Below, piece by piece: positions 46,218-54,533 of a stretch of 64,000 nt of DNA; positions within the stretch are counted from its first letter, which is position 1; each line of letters opens with the position of its first letter. This stretch comes from DASWZN01 sp963841635 (GTDB lineage: Bacteria; Acidobacteriota; Terriglobia; Bryobacterales; Bryobacteraceae), in NCBI GenBank assembly GCA_963841635.1, contig CAWJDO010000002.1:4092001-4156000 (forward strand), read 5' to 3'. Both the position numbers and the translations under genes were made by a program. A model generated the notes under the pieces. That model worked only from the letters and a program-made list of their open reading frames with translations. It did not search any database and was not told the origin of the DNA.

Positions 46218-48430
46218 CACCCCTTCAAAGCCGCTTCGAGCGCCCCTTCCCAGGTACTCTTGAGGCGCTGGATTTCACAGTCTATCAACCTGCGCTCATG
46301 GTTGGTAATCGACACGCGGCCGGCAACGGTCGCACCCGCCAGCAGCGCCGGGACGCCGTGCTCTTCTGCGATTCGCTGCACCTCGCCCGGCCGCTCGGTC
46401 GAAATCAGGATGCGCGACGGCCCTTCGTGGAACAGCAGGAACGCGGGCCGCAGGTCGCTCGCCAGATCGAGCGTCGCTCCGATGCCCGCCGGTCCGAAGG
46501 AGCATTCCGCCAGGGCCACGGCCAGCCCGCCGTCGCTCAAGTCGTGCGCCGAATCCGCCAGACCCGCGGCGACGATGGCGCGGATCGCGGTCTGCACCTT
46601 CTTCTCGTACTCCATATCGAGTGCGGGTGGCAGGCCCCACAGCTGTTTCACGATGACCTTGGCGTACTGGCTCGACCCGAATTGTCTCTCATCGCAATTC
46701 CCGAATCCGCCCAGCAGGATCACCGTGCGCCCCGGCGCCTTGAAGTCGATGGTCACCGGAGGAGCCGTCGGAAGCAGACCGATAATGCCCAGCACCGGAG
46801 TGGGATACACGCCCTCGCTGAGCGTTTCGTTGTACAGGCTCACGTTGCCGCCCGTGATCGGCGTCTCGAAGAAGCGGCACGCCTCGGCCATTCCCTCGAT
46901 CGCTTCGACGAGCTGCGCCATGATCTCGGGCTTCTCGGGATTGCCGAAATTGAGGCAGTTGGTCGCGGCCGCCGGCACGGCGCCCACGGTCGAAAGATTG
47001 CGGCAGCACTCCGCCACGGCCAGCTTCGCACCCTCGCGCGGCCCAAGGTAGGCGTAGCGGCCGTTGCCGTCGAGCGCCATCGCCACCGATGTGCCGGTCT
47101 CCTTAATGCGCACGATTGCCGCATCGCCGCCCGGCCCCTGCGTCGTATTGGTGCGCACCTGGTGGTCGTACTGCTCCCAGATCCAGCGCTTCGACGACAA
47201 GTCGCCAGAGCCGACCAGCGCCAACAGGTCGGCTTCGGAATTGCCCTCGGGAATTACCGGGCCGTCGATCGGAGCCGTGCGGAACGGTAGCGTGTGCGGG
47301 CGGTCGTAGAGCGGCGCCTCGTCGGCCAGTTCACGGGCGGGAAGCTCGGCCACCACCACGCCGTGATCCCTCACCCGCATCTTGCCGTCGTCGGTCACCA
47401 CACCCACGGCCACGGCGTCGAGCCCCCACTTTTTGAAAACCCGGTAGACCTCGTCCTCGCGGCCCTTGTCCACCACCAGCAGCATGCGCTCCTGGGACTC
47501 GGACAGCATGATCTCGTACGGCGTCATGCCGGTTTCGCGTTGCGGCACCAGCGCCAGGTCGATCTCGATGCCCGTGCCGCCGCGGCTGGCCATCTCGCAG
47601 GTGGAACAGGTGAGCCCTGCCGCGCCCATATCCTGAATACCGACCACCGCGCCGGTGTGCATCGCCTCGATGCAGGCCTCGAGCAGCAGCTTCTCCATGA
47701 ACGGGTCGCCCACCTGGACCGTGGGCCGCTTCTGCTTCGATTCCTCGGTGAATTCGGCCGAGGCCATCGACGCTCCGTGGATGCCGTCCTTGCCCGTCTT
47801 GGCGCCCACATAGACCACCGGGTTGCCGACGCCGCTGGCGCGGGCGTAGAAAACTTCGTCCTTTTTGAACACGCCCAGCGCGAAGACGTTGACCAGCGGG
47901 TTGCCGTTGTAGCAGGCCTCGAAGATGCACTCGCCGCCGATGGTCGGCACGCCGAAGCAGTTTCCGTAATGCGCGATGCCCGAGACCACGCCCTCGACGA
48001 TCCGCCGGTTGCGCGCGCCGTTCTCCGGATCGTCCAGCGGGCCGAAGCGCAGCGAGTCCATCACCGCGATCGGCATGGCGTCCATCGTGAAAATGTCGCG
48101 CAGGATGCCGCCCACACCGGTGGCCGCGCCCTGGAACGGCTCGATAAAGCTGGGGTGGTTGTGCGACTCGATCTTGAAAGCGATGGCCCAGCCCCCGCCG
48201 ATATCGATGATGCCGGCGTTCTCGCCGGGCCCTTGCAGCACCAGCTTCGACCGCGTAGGCAGCTTCTTCAGATGCAGCCGGGAGCTTTTGTAGGAGCAGT
48301 GCTCGCTCCACATCACGCTGAAGATGCCGAGCTCGGTATAGCTCGGTTCCCGCCCCAGCAGGGCGATGATCTTGGCGTATTCTTCGGGACTGAGTTGATG
48401 AGTAGCGACGAGGTCGGGAGTGATTGTCAT
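46217..48430 (-). CDS. purL: Phosphoribosylformylglycinamidine synthase subunit PurL
   Basis: A 737-residue small-type PurL, which with PurQ and PurS forms the complex that makes formylglycinamidine ribonucleotide. WSEHCSYKSSRLHLKKLPT near residue 45 and the KIESHNHPSFIEPFQGAATGVGG region near residue 95 are typical. The C-terminal half repeats the fold (ALDGNGRYAYLGPREGAKLAV...LSDGGLAVALAE). ATG 48430 is preferred over the TTG two codons upstream. It follows purQ by 36 bp. Confidence 0.96.
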   Translation of the reverse strand: MTITPDLVATHQLSPEEYAKIIALLGREPSYTELGIFSVMWSEHCSYKSSRLHLKKLPTRSKLVLQGPGENAGIIDIGGGWAIAFKIESHNHPSFIEPFQGAATGVGGILRDIFTMDAMPIAVMDSLRFGPLDDPENGARNRRIVEGVVSGIAHYGNCFGVPTIGGECIFEACYNGNPLVNVFALGVFKKDEVFYARASGVGNPVVYVGAKTGKDGIHGASMASAEFTEESKQKRPTVQVGDPFMEKLLLEACIEAMHTGAVVGIQDMGAAGLTCSTCEMASRGGTGIEIDLALVPQRETGMTPYEIMLSESQERMLLVVDKGREDEVYRVFKKWGLDAVAVGVVTDDGKMRVRDHGVVVAELPARELADEAPLYDRPHTLPFRTAPIDGPVIPEGNSEADLLALVGSGDLSSKRWIWEQYDHQVRTNTTQGPGGDAAIVRIKETGTSVAMALDGNGRYAYLGPREGAKLAVAECCRNLSTVGAVPAAATNCLNFGNPEKPEIMAQLVEAIEGMAEACRFFETPITGGNVSLYNETLSEGVYPTPVLGIIGLLPTAPPVTIDFKAPGRTVILLGGFGNCDERQFGSSQYAKVIVKQLWGLPPALDMEYEKKVQTAIRAIVAAGLADSAHDLSDGGLAVALAECSFGPAGIGATLDLASDLRPAFLLFHEGPSRILISTERPGEVQRIAEEHGVPALLAGATVAGRVSITNHERRLIDCEIQRLKSTWEGALEAALKG

Positions 48431-48466
48431 GAACAAGCCATCAGCCGTCAGCTTCGGCCCTCGGCC

Positions 48467-49147
48467 TTAAGCCCGGCGCGTTTCAGCGGCCAGAGCCGCG
48501 ACCATCGATTCCAGCACCACCAGGCCGTCCGTCGATCCCATCAGCGGATCGGCGGCGCGTTCGGGATGAGGCATCAGCCCCATCACGTTGCGGCCCTCGT
48601 TCAGAATTCCGGCTATGTCCCGAAGCGACCCGTTGGGGTTGTCGAGATAGCGAAAAACGACCCGGTCTTCCGCCTCGAGCCGGTCGAGCGTTTGTTCGTC
48701 CGCGAAATAGCAGCCCTCGCCGTGCGCGATAGGAAAAGTGAGGACCTGCCCCTTCTGCGCCTGGGAGGTGAAAGGAGAATTCGTGGTTTCCGTACGCAGC
48801 TTCACGGGACGGCAGATGAACTTCAAACCGCGATTGCGGATGAGCGCCCCGGGCAGCAGTCCGCTTTCCACCAGGATCTGGAAGCCGTTGCAGATGCCCA
48901 GAACAAGCCCGCCATCCTGGGCGAACTTCCGCACCGCGCCCATTACCGGAGAGAACTTGGCGATCGCGCCGCAGCGCAGATAGTCCCCGTAGGCGAAGCC
49001 GCCGGGCAGGATGACCGCGTCAACATCGCCCAGTTTCGGCGAATCGTGCCATAGGAACTCGGCTTTTTGCCCCAGGTTTTGCGACACGGCATACCACGCG
49101 TCATGATCGCAATTGCTGCCAGGAAAGACTACGACACCGAATCTCAT
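48467..49147 (-). CDS. purQ: Phosphoribosylformylglycinamidine synthase subunit PurQ
   Basis: A 226-residue class I glutamine amidotransferase. The nucleophile Cys is in LVLGICNGFQIL (about 80-91), with the His-Glu pair in PHPERAADPL near the end and the FPGSNCDHD opening. It supplies ammonia to PurL. No purS is seen beside it, although the small-type PurL needs PurS; purS must be elsewhere. Confidence 0.96.
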   Translation of the reverse strand: MRFGVVVFPGSNCDHDAWYAVSQNLGQKAEFLWHDSPKLGDVDAVILPGGFAYGDYLRCGAIAKFSPVMGAVRKFAQDGGLVLGICNGFQILVESGLLPGALIRNRGLKFICRPVKLRTETTNSPFTSQAQKGQVLTFPIAHGEGCYFADEQTLDRLEAEDRVVFRYLDNPNGSLRDIAGILNEGRNVMGLMPHPERAADPLMGSTDGLVVLESMVAALAAETRRA

Positions 49148-49232
49148 GAGAGGTTACCAGTGTAACACCGACGGGCCCGGACACACCTCGGGCTCCGCCG
49201 GAAATGAGCGGGATACGGAACCAGCTCGCAGG

Positions 49233-49493
49233 CTAAACGGCCGGGGCCGGAGCAGGTGCGGGAGCGGCGGCGACAGGAGCGGCTTTCGGCTTGCGGCGCG
49301 CGCGCTTCTCGACCGGCGGCTGCCGGTCGCTTTTCTTAAGCGCAGTCAAGACGATATGGGCGAGGAATTTCTTTTCGCCGAAATCGTCGAACTTGATGAC
49401 GATGTACTCTTCCGTGGCGGATAGCACGGCACCGAGACCAAACTTCTGGTGCTCCACCTGTGCACCTTGGGGGTAAGGCGTTCTAATTCCCAT
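49233..49493 (-). CDS. Small protein with a UvrD/PcrA-type tudor-like domain
   Basis: An 86-residue protein. Residues about 9-52 (VEHQKFGLGAVLSATEEYIVIKF plus the FGEKKFLAHI strand) match the tudor-like domain at the C-terminus of UvrD/PcrA helicases (V.HxKFGxGxV...F...K.L). An Ala/Pro-rich basic tail follows. The domain stands alone, with no helicase upstream. Start ATG 49493 is preferred, ATG 49505 is possible. Divergent from greA. Confidence 0.6.
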   Translation of the reverse strand: MGIRTPYPQGAQVEHQKFGLGAVLSATEEYIVIKFDDFGEKKFLAHIVLTALKKSDRQPPVEKRARRKPKAAPVAAAPAPAPAPAV

Positions 49494-49639
49494 GGATAAT
49501 CTCATGATAGCAGAGCGCGAAACCATTGTCGAATCGGACTGTTTTGGACTGTTTTGGTCGCCCGTCGCACCCCGGCCGGGTCTTTCCGGTTGTGCACCGT
49601 GGCTTCGCTCGGGCGAGAAGCGGCGCGACACCCGTCTGG

Positions 49640-49680
49640 CATCGACGAGCGACGGGCGACGAGCGACGGGCGAGTGCTCT
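49640..49680. repeat. GACGGGCGAC simple tract before greA
   Basis: A low-complexity run of GACGAGCGACGGGCGA units lies upstream of greA. No function can be assigned. Confidence 0.5.
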
Positions 49681-49712
49681 ATAATGAGCAATCGAGGAGC
49701 TGGCTTCCCTTC

Positions 49713-50192
49713 ATGGAGGACTTCAAGAAAAAGCTTCAGGACGAGATCGCTGCGCTCGAACACGAGCTTCGCACCGAGTTGCCGCGAGAGATCCTGAAGG
49801 CGCGCGCGCACGGCGACCTCAGCGAGAACGCCGAATACCACGCCGCCAAGGAGCGCCAGCGCTACGTCGACGCGCGCCTGCAGCAACTCCAGAAGCGCAT
49901 GACCGATTGGGCCATGGTGGACCTCTCGAGGATTCCGCACAACCGTGTCGGTCTCGGCTCCAAGGTCGTAGTCCTCGATATGGGCAAGGACGAGCAGATC
50001 ACCTTCCGGCTGGTCACCAGCGAGGCGGCCGACGTCTCCAAAGGCCTGATCTCCACGAATTCTCCCATCGGCCGGGGATTGCTCGGCAAGGAAGTCGGCG
50101 ACGTGGTCAACATCCAGATCCCCGGCGGCACCCGGGAGATGGAGATTCTCGAGCTCACCACCATACACGACGAAGGGAGCGAGGGTCTATGA
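49713..50192 (+). CDS. greA: Transcription elongation factor GreA
   Basis: A 159-residue protein that stimulates transcript cleavage by stalled RNA polymerase. The N-terminal coiled coil carries the acidic loop GDLSENAEYHAAKERQ (about 34-49). The C-terminal domain has SPIGRGLLGKEVGDVV. ATG 49713 is the usual start; the frame extends upstream without support. Overlaps the next gene by ATGA. Confidence 0.96.
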   Translation: MEDFKKKLQDEIAALEHELRTELPREILKARAHGDLSENAEYHAAKERQRYVDARLQQLQKRMTDWAMVDLSRIPHNRVGLGSKVVVLDMGKDEQITFRLVTSEAADVSKGLISTNSPIGRGLLGKEVGDVVNIQIPGGTREMEILELTTIHDEGSEGL

Positions 50193-50824
50193 CCTACACC
50201 CGCGCGATCGGGGTCGCCTGCAATACCGTCATCCGGTTGATTGTCCGCGGCCTGGCTCTTTCGCGCATCCATCCGAACGTCCTGACGTTCATCGGCCTGC
50301 TGATCAACGGGGTCGCGGCGGTGCTGCTGGCGGCCGGCATGTTCGCCCCCTCGGCCCTGGTGATGATCGGAGCCGGGATCTTCGACATGGTGGACGGCCG
50401 CGTCGCGCGCGCCACCAACCAGGTGACGCTGTTCGGAGCGTTCTTCGATTCCGTGGTGGACCGCTACTCGGACCTGGTTCTGCTGATGGGCCTGCTGGTC
50501 TACTACGCCTCCATCAACCGTTTCTTCTACGTGGTTCTGACAGCTGTAGTGATGACCGGTTCGGTAATGGTGAGCTACACCCGCGCCCGCGCCGAATGCA
50601 TGATTCCGAAATGCAAGGCCGGCTTCATGGAGCGCCCGGAACGCATGGTGCTGCTGATCATCGGCGGGCTCTTCAACCGCATGGCGCCGGTGCTCTGGGT
50701 CATCGCCGTGATCGCCAACATCACGGTCATCCACCGCATGTTGTTCACGTATCGCGCCACCCAGCCGCTCGAACGGAGCCGGCGGGAGGCGGCCACCAGC
50801 CGTCAGACGTCGGTCGTCGGCTGA
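50189..50824 (+). CDS. CDP-alcohol phosphatidyltransferase
   Basis: A 211-residue membrane enzyme. The family motif DG-x2-AR-x8-G-x3-D-x3-D is present in DMVDGRVARATNQVTLFG followed by AFFDSVVDR. Five to six transmembrane helices. It transfers a CDP-linked phosphatidyl group to an alcohol acceptor, such as glycerol phosphate or inositol; which one is unclear. Coupled to greA by ATGA. Confidence 0.88.
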   Translation: MTYTRAIGVACNTVIRLIVRGLALSRIHPNVLTFIGLLINGVAAVLLAAGMFAPSALVMIGAGIFDMVDGRVARATNQVTLFGAFFDSVVDRYSDLVLLMGLLVYYASINRFFYVVLTAVVMTGSVMVSYTRARAECMIPKCKAGFMERPERMVLLIIGGLFNRMAPVLWVIAVIANITVIHRMLFTYRATQPLERSRREAATSRQTSVVG

Positions 50825-50828
50825 TCGT

Positions 50829-51245
50829 TCACACCTCGGCGCCGGACGTCGTGATCGTGAGACGGCCGTGCTTCACACCTTTGGTCGAGATCAAAGCATC
50901 GGCAAGTTTCTTGACATCGGCGGCCTTGCCGCGCACGACCAGCACTTCCAGGCAATGGTCGTGGTCCAGGTGGACGTGCAGGGTCGAGAGCACGTGGTGG
51001 TAATGGTCGTGCTGCATGCCGGTGAGTTTTTCGTTCAGCAGGCGCGCGTGGTGGTCATAGACCAGCGAGACCGTACCTACCACGCGCCGCTCCGGCGATT
51101 CCCAAGCCTGTTCGACCAGCTCGTCGCGAATCAAGTCCCGAAAGGCCTCCGAGCGGTTCGTGTATCCCCGCTTCGCGATCAGAGCATCGAACTTCTTCAG
51201 TAACTCCGAGTCGATCGCCACGCCAATCCTGCTGAGCTCGCCCAT
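50829..51245 (-). CDS. nikR: Nickel-responsive regulator NikR
   Basis: A 138-residue ribbon-helix-helix DNA-binding repressor. The N-terminal GELSRIGVAIDSELLKKFD is the RHH domain. Residues His79, His90, His92 and Cys98 align with the E. coli nickel site (His76, His87, His89, Cys95). With nickel, it would repress nickel uptake genes. It converges with the CDP-alcohol gene (4 bp) and is divergent from the transporter operon. A TATAAT lies 9 bases before the ATG and there is no ribosome site, so a leaderless message is likely. Confidence 0.92.
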   Translation of the reverse strand: MGELSRIGVAIDSELLKKFDALIAKRGYTNRSEAFRDLIRDELVEQAWESPERRVVGTVSLVYDHHARLLNEKLTGMQHDHYHHVLSTLHVHLDHDHCLEVLVVRGKAADVKKLADALISTKGVKHGRLTITTSGAEV

Positions 51246-51254
51246 TTGTGATTC

Positions 51255-51260
51255 ATTATA
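51255..51260 (-). promoter_or_regulatory. -10 box (TATAAT) of nikR
   Basis: Read on the minus strand, TATAAT ends nine bases before the nikR ATG. The predicted transcript start would be within about three bases of the ATG. A repeat half-copy (CCGAACCGCGACAGTCAG) lies at the -35 side; no clear TTGACA. Confidence 0.6.
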
Positions 51261-51346
51261 GGCGCGCCACCACCGAACCGCGACAGTCAGCGGCGGACCG
51301 GCGCCTTCTGGATCTAAGATAAACTACGCGAGATATCAGAAAGGTC

Positions 51347-51744
51347 ATGGGCTGGATCTTCGCGGGCGAGTGTCTGCTGCACCTACTGGTCTCCCTCAGG
51401 GGCATTCTGTACATGAGTCACCATACGAGTCACTGGAGCTACGCCTTTCTGCCCCTCCGCAACCTGCTCTTCCCGCCGTCGTTTTCGGCTGTTGTGGCGA
51501 CCATTTGTGGAGTGGCTTGGTGGACCGTCTGGAGGGGAAGCACTCGGTTAGCGGCTGGGCGTCGCCGCAAGCCTTTTGAACGTTCTGATCTTTCTCCGAC
51601 CGATTCTTTTGCCGTCGCGTTTTCGTCTGGGGACAGCACCTGGACGCGTTGGCCATCGGACTGATAGGCCTGGTTGCCTTCTCATGGCACTGGGAACGAC
51701 GCGATCGCGATCAAAGCCTGACGGAATCTGAGAGTGGTCGATGA
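51347..51744 (+). pseudogene. Frameshifted membrane protein
   Basis: The first 70 residues (MGWIFAGECLLHLLVSLRG...VVATICGVAWWTVW) are a membrane protein. After the WRG at about 51540 the frame loses hydrophobic character. In other frames the same stretch yields LNVLIFLRPILL and, further on, a strong coding-like GQHLDALAIGLIGLVAFSWHW ending at 51744. At least two frameshifts would join these into one four-helix protein of about 130 residues. Sequencing error is the alternative. Located between nikR and the transporter operon. Confidence 0.55.
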
Positions 51745-51787
51745 TTGGCTTCCGAGATCTGCTGGCGACTGCCCAAGAGCCTTGTCC

Positions 51788-51818
51788 TATTCGTGTCCAT
51801 TCGTGTTCATTCGCGGCC
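51788..51818 (-). repeat. CCACGAATGAACACGAATG repeat before cbiM
   Basis: ATTCGTGTCCATTCGTGTTC and ATTCGCGGCC. A minus-oriented copy of the 10384/33388 family, in the leader of the cbiM gene. Confidence 0.6.
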
Positions 51819-51873
51819 TTGCTGCTTTGCCTTCCGTGACACGCTTTTTGCGATCGTGCTACCGTGGGATTCG

Positions 51874-52782
51874 GTGCATATTCCCGACGGATTCCTGTCC
51901 ACGCCCGTCTGGCTGGCCCTTGACATCACCGGCATCCCCGCTGTCGGCCTGCTCGCGCGCCGCGCACGGCGCGAACTGGAAGAGGCGCGCGCCCCGCTGC
52001 TGGGTGTCATGGGCGCCTTCGTGTTCGCAGCCCAGACGATCAACTTCCCGGTCGCCGCGGGCACCAGCGCGCACCTGGTGGGCGGGGCGCTACTCGCCAT
52101 CACGCTCGGCCCGGCCGCGGCTTCGGTGGTCATGACGGCCATCCTCGCCGTTCAGGCGTTCGTGTTCCAGGACGGCGGCATTCTGGCGCTCGGCGCGAAC
52201 GTCTTCAATATGGGCATCGCCGGGGTCCTGGCGGCATGGCTGCCCTACCGTCTGTGGGGTGGGGGCCGGCACCGCAGGACCGCCATTTTCGCCGCCGGCG
52301 CGCTCTCCGTCATGGTGTCCGCGCTGCTGGCGGTGAGCGAACTGCTGGCATCGGGCGTGCCCGTCCGGCCTGCCGCCCTGGCTTTCCTGGTGGTGGTCTT
52401 CGGAGTCTCGGCCGCGGTCGAGGGCGTCATTACGGTGGCAGTGGCGCGAGGGATCGAAAGGCTCAGCCCGCGTATCGTCCACCAAGCGACGCCCGAACGT
52501 TCCTGGGGCCTGGCTGTCTGCGGCGCGGGCGCGGTGCTGCTGGCCGCGGCAGGAGGCCTGGTGGCTTCGACCAACCCGGACGGCCTGCAGTGGTTGGGCG
52601 GTCAGCTCGACATCCTGGGGCGAATCACCAACCTGTTCGCCGCCCCCCTGGCGGAGTATCGAGCCCGCTGGCTCGGCTCGCCGTGGGTCTCCAAGGCCGC
52701 CGCCGGAACCGCGGGAGCGCTGTTGGTCGGTCTCATCTGCATCGCACTGGGGCGGGCGGCCACGCGGCCCAGGAGCGCCTGA
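51874..52782 (+). CDS. cbiM: ECF nickel/cobalt transporter S-type component, CbiM/NikM with PDGL-containing C-terminal part
   Basis: A 302-residue membrane protein. The GTG start at 51874 gives MHIPDGFLS: His2 and the Met1 amino group form the known metal-binding N-terminus of CbiM/NikM, so upstream starts in the open frame would destroy it. Helices follow, and the C-terminal part (about 210-300) contains STNPDGLQW, the motif of the small N-type component (CbiN/NikN or PDGLE domain), here fused. Together with the following Q and O genes it forms an energy-coupling-factor uptake system. Metal: nickel is likelier given NikR; cobalt is possible. Confidence 0.85.
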   Translation: MHIPDGFLSTPVWLALDITGIPAVGLLARRARRELEEARAPLLGVMGAFVFAAQTINFPVAAGTSAHLVGGALLAITLGPAAASVVMTAILAVQAFVFQDGGILALGANVFNMGIAGVLAAWLPYRLWGGGRHRRTAIFAAGALSVMVSALLAVSELLASGVPVRPAALAFLVVVFGVSAAVEGVITVAVARGIERLSPRIVHQATPERSWGLAVCGAGAVLLAAAGGLVASTNPDGLQWLGGQLDILGRITNLFAAPLAEYRARWLGSPWVSKAAAGTAGALLVGLICIALGRAATRPRSA

Positions 52783-52783
52783 C

Positions 52784-53494
52784 GTGCACCACGTCGTACT
52801 GGAACGCTGGAGCCGCGGAGAGAGCTTCCTGCACGCCCGCGACGCGCGAGTGAAGGTTCTGGTTCTGCTCGCCTACCTGGTGGCGCTGGCCACCACCACG
52901 CCGATGACGGCCGCTGCAGGAGCCTGCTACGCGGCGCTGGTCGCGACGGCGATCGTGGCCGCGCGCCTGCCCCTGGCCGGCCTCGCGCTCCGCGCCGCGA
53001 CGGTCCTGCCGTTCGCGGGCACCTTCGCGCTGTTCAGCGTGCTGGCGGGCGACGAATCCCGCGCGCTGTCGCTGGTGTCGAAGAGCTACCTCTCCGCCGC
53101 GGCGGTTCTGACCCTGGCCGGGACAACGCCATTGCCGAAACTCCTGCGCGGCCTCGAATCGCTGGGCGTCCCGCGCTTCCTCACGCTGGTGATCCAGTTC
53201 CTCTACCGGTACCTCTTCGTGATTTCGGAGCAGGCGCAGCACATGCGGATGGCGGCGCTGGCGCGTGGCGGCGGCCGCCTCCGTCTCGCGCACGCGGCGG
53301 GCGCCGCGGCCACCCTCTTCGGACGCTCCTACGCGCGGGCCGAAGGCATCCACGGAGCGATGCTCGCGCGCGGATTCCAGGGCCGTATGGAACTGCTCGC
53401 GGAAGCGCGACTCGGGCCGGCGGACCTTCTGTTTCTGCTCGGCGGCGTGGGCCTCGCCACGGCGTTGCGGCTGGCCATGGGTACCCTGGCATGA
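52784..53494 (+). CDS. cbiQ: ECF transporter T component (CbiQ/NikQ)
   Basis: A 236-residue membrane protein. It starts GTG at 52784, two bases after the cbiM stop. Five to six helices (about residues 25-135, 205-225) and the LARGGGRLRLAH and AEGIHGAMLARGFQGRM motifs fit the ARG-type coupling helices that contact the ATPase. Its stop overlaps the cbiO ATG by four bases. Confidence 0.88.
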   Translation: MHHVVLERWSRGESFLHARDARVKVLVLLAYLVALATTTPMTAAAGACYAALVATAIVAARLPLAGLALRAATVLPFAGTFALFSVLAGDESRALSLVSKSYLSAAAVLTLAGTTPLPKLLRGLESLGVPRFLTLVIQFLYRYLFVISEQAQHMRMAALARGGGRLRLAHAAGAAATLFGRSYARAEGIHGAMLARGFQGRMELLAEARLGPADLLFLLGGVGLATALRLAMGTLA

Positions 53495-54219
53495 AGGATC
53501 GGCCCCTCATAGAAGTCCGCGGCTTGAGTTACCGCTACGACAACGGAACGCTGGCGCTCGATGGCGTGAACTTTCAACTATTCCCCGGCGAGACCGTGGC
53601 GCTGCTCGGCCCCAACGGCTCCGGCAAGACCACCTTTGCACACCACCTGAACGGATTGCTTCGCGGCGAAGGCTACCTCTCGGTTTGCGGCCTGGAGATG
53701 CGGAAGGAGAACCTGCCCGAGATCCGCCGCAAGGTAGGGCTGGTGTTTCAGGACTCCGACGAGCAACTATTCATGCCCTCGGTGCTCGAAGACGTTGCCT
53801 TCGGGCCGCTCAACGCCGGCCGGACCCCGGCGGAGGCGAAGGAGATCGCGCTGGCCGCCCTCGACCACGCCGGCATGCGGTACGCCGCCGGTAAGGCGCC
53901 CTATCACCTCAGCGCGGGCGAGAAGAAACGCGTAGCCATGGCAGGCGTGCTGGCGATGAATCCGGAAGTGCTGGTACTCGATGAACCGACTACGTTCCTC
54001 GACCCTCCGGCGCAACGCGACTTAGTGGCGTTGCTCGGCCGGTTGGATCAATCCAAAGTCCTGATCACTCACAATACGGGGTTGGCCCGCGCGCTCGCCA
54101 GCCGCGCGGTTTTTTTCGAACGAGGGAAGATCGCCGCCGAGGGCCCCGTGCAAGAGGTTCTCGAGCGGTTCCACTGGGAAGCCGCGCCGCCGGCGATACC
54201 AGCCGCGGCGCGCACCTGA
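53491..54219 (+). CDS. cbiO: ECF transporter ATPase (CbiO/NikO)
   Basis: A 242-residue ABC ATPase. Walker A GPNGSGKTT (about 44-52), Q-loop GLVFQDSDEQLF (about 84-95), signature HLSAGEKKRVAMAG (about 138-151), Walker B VLVLDEPTTFLDP (about 158-170), and ITHNTG H-loop (about 194). It powers the metal uptake complex. Only one ATPase gene is seen here. Confidence 0.92.
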   Translation: MKDRPLIEVRGLSYRYDNGTLALDGVNFQLFPGETVALLGPNGSGKTTFAHHLNGLLRGEGYLSVCGLEMRKENLPEIRRKVGLVFQDSDEQLFMPSVLEDVAFGPLNAGRTPAEAKEIALAALDHAGMRYAAGKAPYHLSAGEKKRVAMAGVLAMNPEVLVLDEPTTFLDPPAQRDLVALLGRLDQSKVLITHNTGLARALASRAVFFERGKIAAEGPVQEVLERFHWEAAPPAIPAAART

Positions 54220-54223
54220 CTCT

Positions 54224-54499
54224 CTACACCTTGCCCTCTGTCTTCTTGCGGTACTCAGCCCAGCGGCGTTTCTGAGCGGCGGCGATCCGCTTTCGCGCGG
54301 CGGCGCTCAGCTTTCTCCGACGCGCAGGCTTTTCCACGGCGGGCGCGGCGGCAGCCGAGGCAGGAGGACGTCCCCGACGCCGGCCGAGCATGGCCTGAAC
54401 CTGGCCAATTTGCTCTTCGATCCGCTTCTTCTGCGCTTCCAGTCCCTCCAACGCCGCTTTTAGCAGCTCCGAATTCTGCACTTTTGTAGGTCTCGGCAT
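54224..54499 (-). CDS. Small basic protein, DNA-binding-like
   Basis: A 91-residue protein: N-terminal coiled coil (about 8-40: LKAALEGLEAQKKRIEEQIGQV), an AT-hook-like GRRRGRPP (about 43-50), an Ala-rich linker, and LSAAARKRIAAAQKRRWAEYRKK, a histone H1/NUMOD-like basic helix. It is on the minus strand, converging with cbiO by 4 bp. A chromatin-type or regulator function is inferred from composition. Confidence 0.7.
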   Translation of the reverse strand: MPRPTKVQNSELLKAALEGLEAQKKRIEEQIGQVQAMLGRRRGRPPASAAAAPAVEKPARRRKLSAAARKRIAAAQKRRWAEYRKKTEGKV

Positions 54500-54533
54500 T
54501 AGTTCACCCCACTACACGATAGCATAGGAATAC

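Noticed and set aside
48430..48470. CCATCAGCCGTCAGC tract between purL and purQ as an operator
   Set aside because: It matches the simple CCATC-type tract seen at 36260 and 58603. No palindrome is seen.
51745..51873. 43-residue N-terminal extension of cbiM
   Set aside because: It would hide the metal-binding MHIPDG terminus, which must be at the true start.
51246..51873. NikR operator GTATGA-N16-TCATAC
   Set aside because: No matching pair in this spacer; only a TATAAT for nikR.
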